Shown in pieces: positions 18,241-21,064 of a DNA stretch of 21,064 bases. Under the pieces are notes generated by a model, which searched no databases, was not told the origin of the DNA, and was given only the letters and a program-made list of their open reading frames with translations. The DNA comes from Chara braunii (lineage: Eukaryota > Streptophyta > Charophyceae > Charales > Characeae): assembly GCA_003427395.1 (NCBI GenBank), contig BFEA01000867.1, positions 17,776-38,839 on the forward strand. Direction: 5' to 3'. The position numbers and the translations under genes are program-made. Within the stretch, counting starts at the first letter, position 1. Each line of letters opens with the position of its first letter.

Positions 18241-18566
18241 TGCAAACAGTGATGCTCGTCTTGGTTCGTTAATATTTGAGAACCGGGTGACTCCGCGTAA
18301 GTTGCTTTTGTTGTGGGAAAAAAAGAGGAAAAACGTAGAGAGAAGGAAAAAAGAGAACGGGGCGGATGCAAATATTCTGCTCTCTCGTCTGAACCTGGCC
18401 AGAAAAGAGCCACATACGCCCTCGAACGTTCTAGCTCAAGAAAGAGTGAATCTGATCATAGCTGCGGCTGGCTACAGTCGGAAAAGCGGAGGCCAGCGTA
18501 ATCCGTGGAAGTCCCGCTGCGTGGGTGATGAGTACACGCGTGAAACTGTTGAATGTGACCATACGT
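18241..18566. other. No gene recognised
   Basis: A + strand frame at 18287-18598 (Lys/Arg/Glu-rich) arises from a purine-rich stretch and shows no domain. Confidence 0.4.
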
Positions 18567-18663
18567 CTTTCCGCGAATACAACATACGGTCATTATAGCT
18601 GAATTCGGGGTATCTTTCAGTCCAAATACAGCTATAATGACCGAATGTTGTATTCGGGGGAAG
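18567..18663. mobile_element. Palindromic element, CCGAATA family
   Basis: CTTTCCGCGAATACAAC at the left faces the inverted GTTGTATTCGGGGGAAG at the right. The inner arms CGGTCATTATAGCTG and CAGCTATAATGACCG are perfect inverted copies over 15 bp. The loop centre contains TATCTTTCAGTCC. It has the layout and central motif of the elements at 13633 and 15410. Confidence 0.8.
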
Positions 18664-19215
18664 AAGGTAAGGCCCAATTTGTGCTCTACACCTTTTTCGG
18701 TTTCCTAAACGATACAGTGAGAGAAGATTGGTATGCGCCTATCCGAGTATGACAATGTCATGCATTAATCGAGAAAACTGCAATTCATGTTTATAATTGT
18801 CCAAAAGAATGTGCTCTACCCACTGTCAGCTATGCACCTCTACAACTGGTGGGCAAAGACAAAATGATTCGCAGATGACGATTCACACACTGTGACACTG
18901 CCCCCTCCTATTCTGGGGGGCTTCAGTCCGGCTGTTCACTTATCACCGGCAAGCATTTGATGTACATTTGATGTACACAATTAGTAACAGTACCATCAGC
19001 ATTGGGGTTTTGGCGAGCAGGTATGGGCACCCGTTAGACTCTCATCTGTACCCTGTCATTCCCCTCCCCCTCCCGCCCCCCGCTTGCAATCCTCACGGGG
19101 TACGATTCCCCTATACCCAACGATGCCTTGTCCTGTCATCCTGTCCCCACCCGCCTTGTGCTTATTCTTGGAGCTATTATTTTCCCTATATAGATTCGAT
19201 TCTCATCGCGCGGTG
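18664..19215. other. No gene recognised
   Basis: Contains a short direct repeat TTGATGTACA (about 18957 and 18968) and a C-rich stretch near 19061-19090. Frames are short and without recognisable domains. Confidence 0.45.
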
Positions 19216-19218
19216 ACC

Positions 19219-19395
19219 AACGGAACGGAGGGTGTCCCGATCGGCGGAGGTGGGCTTCCACTCTCCGAGTAGCTTCCTCTCACAAGGCCCCGAACCCCCG
19301 GCAGAGAGCTGACGGAACGGCGGGTTTCCCGATGGGCGGAGGTGGGCTTCCACTCTCCGAGTAGCTTCCCCGAACCCCCGGCAGAGAGCTAACGG
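19219..19395. repeat. Tandem duplication, units of about 92 and 80 bp
   Basis: Units start at 19219 and 19311 (CGGAACGG...), and a third start at 19391 breaks off. Both units contain CGGAGGTGGGCTTCCACTCT, GAGTAGCTTCC and CGAACCCCCGGCAGAGAGCT. The second lacks a short segment of the first. Confidence 0.9.
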
Positions 19396-19420
19396 AGTTG
19401 TCTACTTGGGAGAAGTCATC

Positions 19421-19774
19421 AAACCTCCCCGCGACGAAACCTTTGTATCCATTTCCCCCCAAACGGGGAAAAAGGTGTCGCAGGCCCAAAAATCACTTTT
19501 GGTGTCATATTTTCCACCCTGGCTTTGGCCGGTAACGGCCACTGTGTGAAAATGGCGTGGCCGGTGTGTAAAAATGCGTGCCGCTGGCCCCGAAATCACT
19601 TTTGGCACCATTTTTATACCGAGCATAACACTTTCCCGCCATTTTTACACAGCGGCCGTTACCGGCCCAGCCAGTGTGCCAAATGACACCACATCAAATG
19701 TGATTTTGGGACCTGCGGCACTTTTTCCCTGTTTGGGGTGAAACGGATACGAAGGGTTCGTCTCCGGGAGGTTT
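19421..19774. mobile_element. 354-bp foldback element
   Basis: AAACCTCCC (19421-19429) is inverted at 19766-19774. The arms continue inward with matches including GAAACC(T)TTGTATCC versus GGATACGAAGGGTTC, CCCCAAACGGGGAAAAA versus TTTTTCCCTGTTTGGGG, and GGCCGGTAACGGCC versus GGCCGTTACCGGCC. AATCACTTTTGG appears both in the left arm and in the central part. No coding capacity. Confidence 0.85.
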
Positions 19775-19842
19775 TGTGAGTTTTCCGCGTCTTTTTTTCT
19801 CTTTTCTTACTGGTTCTCGATTTTGCGTGTCATTCTTGCGCA

Positions 19843-19885
19843 GGACCTAGCCGAGTTGTTCTTCCAGACATCCGGGGCTAGGTCC
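19843..19885. repeat. 10-bp perfect stem-loop
   Basis: GGACCTAGCC (19843-19852) pairs perfectly with GGCTAGGTCC (19876-19885) around a 23-nt loop. Related AGTGGGACC and GGTCCCACC words occur at about 19955 and 20060, so a larger decayed inverted-repeat element is possible. Confidence 0.6.
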
Positions 19886-20248
19886 CACTGGCACGAATTA
19901 AGAGATACTGACCTTAGATAGGGAAAATCAACGGCCGAGATCTCCTAATTTGCGCAAGTGGGACCTTGCCCCCCTTGAGATTGGAACAGGCTAACGACTC
20001 CCCAGAACTGCCGCAAGTATTTCGCTTTGGGTTTCCCCGGCATCCCGTCGGTGCTCGGTCCCACCTGCGCCTTTCGTTGTAGCCTGCTACTACGGTGCGA
20101 CAATGGGTGGCTGCGGTGCGGCACTCCGAAAGGTGGGACGAAAGGGAAGTCTGACAGACAGGCCCCTACTCCTGTTGGCGTTTGAGAGCCGTGAACCGCG
20201 GAAGTGTATTGAAAGATGACTTGTCTGCGTCTCTGCGTTTCTTAACGT

Positions 20249-20372
20249 GGCGGGCCGTCGAGAAATCGAATCCTGTGGCTGGCGGGCCGTCGATAAATCG
20301 AATCCTGTGGCTGGCGGGCCGTCGATAAATCGAATCCTGTGGCTGGCGGGCCGTCGAAAAATCGAATAGAAT
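20249..20372. repeat. 32-bp tandem repeat, about four copies
   Basis: Units GGCGGGCCGTCGATAAATCG plus AATCCTGTGGCT start at 20249, 20281, 20313 and 20345 with only one or two differences. The last unit is truncated and runs into TAGAATCGAC. This repeat causes the long open frames on the minus strand here, which I do not regard as genes. Confidence 0.95.
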
Positions 20373-20469
20373 CGACAGCCCGCGCTGCTTCGAGATTTGG
20401 GCGGCCGGCGCGGTGCGCAGTGCCCAAGTACTGGTGGTTTAACGTCCGGGAGGGTATGCATTTTGAGGT

Positions 20470-20636
20470 TTGGGGGCCTTGCAAGGGCTTGGACTGCGGA
20501 CGATCGGTTGGGGGCCTTGCAAGGGCTGGGACTGCGTACGGTGGGTATCTGCCCGTAGGAGGCCAAGGAGGTGCTCAAGGGCTTGGACTGCGTACGACGG
20601 GTAGCTGCCCGTAGGAGGCCAAGGAGGCCGAGAAGG
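20470..20636. repeat. Overlapping tandem duplications (about 38 and 57 bp)
   Basis: GGGGGCCTTGCAAGGGCT recurs at a spacing of about 38 bp (20470, 20508). GGACTGCGTACG, then GTGGGTATCTGCCC or its variant, then GTAGGAGGCCAAGGAGG recurs with a period of 57 bp (20528, 20585). Confidence 0.9.
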
Positions 20637-20666
20637 CCTTGGTCCACTAATCTCGAATAGCAGAGC

Positions 20667-20728
20667 ACCTCGAATAGAAAACGGCCACGTTGTATTCGGA
20701 AATTGAACGCATACCCTTTGTATTCGAG
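20667..20728. repeat. Short palindrome resembling the CCGAATA family ends
   Basis: CCTCGAATA near 20668 faces TATTCGAGG near 20728. Inside, CGAATAGAAAAC faces GTTGTATTCGG across a six-base spacer. It may be a relic or internal-deletion form of the palindromic elements at 13633, 15410 and 18567. Confidence 0.5.
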
Positions 20729-20776
20729 GCCAGTGCCTGCCCTTGTGCTCCCTGACACTGACATGCTGTATGCTGC

Positions 20777-20778
<2 letters not shown>

Positions 20779-20829
<51 letters not shown>

Positions 20830-20856
20830 ACTCACACACACACACAAAAAAAAAAA
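20779..20856. repeat. (CT)n - (CA)n - A-rich compound microsatellite
   Basis: CT units from 20779 to 20824, then CACTCACTCACACACA, then an A-rich run. The minus-strand open frame beginning with repeated Arg-Glu codons is produced by this tract. Confidence 0.97.
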
Positions 20857-20930
20857 GAAAAAAGGAAACGTTCATGCACACACGCACTCTATTAGGGGAA
20901 GACTGCATTGAATAAACACTACTGACACGA

Positions 20931-20987
20931 CAATCCGGCTACCATCTGGATTGTCTACCATCTTTATGTTCGGTTCCCCCGAACATA
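20931..20987. repeat. Two adjacent small hairpins before the terminal TC tract
   Basis: CAATCC/GGATTG (20931-20936, 20948-20953) is followed by a perfect 9-bp stem TATGTTCGG/CCGAACATA (20965-20973, 20979-20987) with a 5-nt loop. The TC run begins six bases later. Confidence 0.7.
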
Positions 20988-20988
20988 G

Positions 20989-20992
<4 letters not shown>

Positions 20993-21064
<72 letters not shown>
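20993..21064. repeat. (CT)n microsatellite to the end of the window
   Basis: A pure CT run of 72 bp reaches the last base. Confidence 0.98.

Noticed and set aside
20090-20831. Long minus-strand open frames (245 and 130 codons)
   Set aside because: They are generated by the CT microsatellite and by the 32-bp and 57-bp tandem repeats.

Overview
This is a eukaryotic nuclear window, dominated by non-coding and repeated DNA, with one clearly intact gene. That gene (16679-17749, + strand) is a complete, uninterrupted class I fructose-1,6-bisphosphate aldolase of the plant cytosolic type, ending in VKDYKY. Together with the repeat content it points to the green lineage (streptophyte). My best guess is a charophyte alga such as Chara, because a decayed Myb/SANT-like gene resembles a family I associate with that genome. 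This is an inference that I could not check by search.

Layout. 1-95 is a TC/TA microsatellite. 135-629 (- strand) is an open, coding-looking stretch of unknown function. 900-5300 holds no gene I can support. 5305-6030 carries seven copies of a stem-loop: a conserved loop, 21 nt long in the clear copies, flanked by stems that differ in sequence between copies but still pair. 6324-6944 is a tandem repeat of about 124 bp in an alternating A-B-A-B-A order, followed by a possible tRNA primer-binding site at 6906. 7960-8420 is AT-rich foldback DNA. 9020-10548 (- strand) is a Myb/SANT-like (trihelix) gene broken by one frameshift and several in-frame stops, with a same-frame upstream segment (to 10938) containing a predicted membrane helix.

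From 11200 to 16450 the window is a nest of small inverted-repeat elements. One group has GGGCC-type termini: clear copies at 13106-13537, 13910-14031 and 15282-15403, and related ones at 11470-11995, 15741-15942 and 16144-16279. A second palindromic group has termini resembling CTTCCCCCGAATA (13633-13796, 15410-15511, 18567-18663). Others are a 426-bp element with 24-bp terminal inverted repeats (14703-15128), three regularly spaced hairpins about 100 bp apart (14424-14650), and a degenerate tRNA-derived, SINE-like segment near 12330-12395.

The aldolase follows directly and is trailed by a long GA tract. 17840-21064 contains further microsatellites, another palindromic element, a 354-bp foldback (19421-19774), several short tandem duplications and a terminal TC tract. 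No operon-like relationships exist. The biological links are between mobile-element parts: a transposon-type DNA-binding protein relic and several families of short non-autonomous inverted-repeat elements. Whether they belong to one system is inference. The most unusual structure is the 5305-6030 array of covarying stem-loops.
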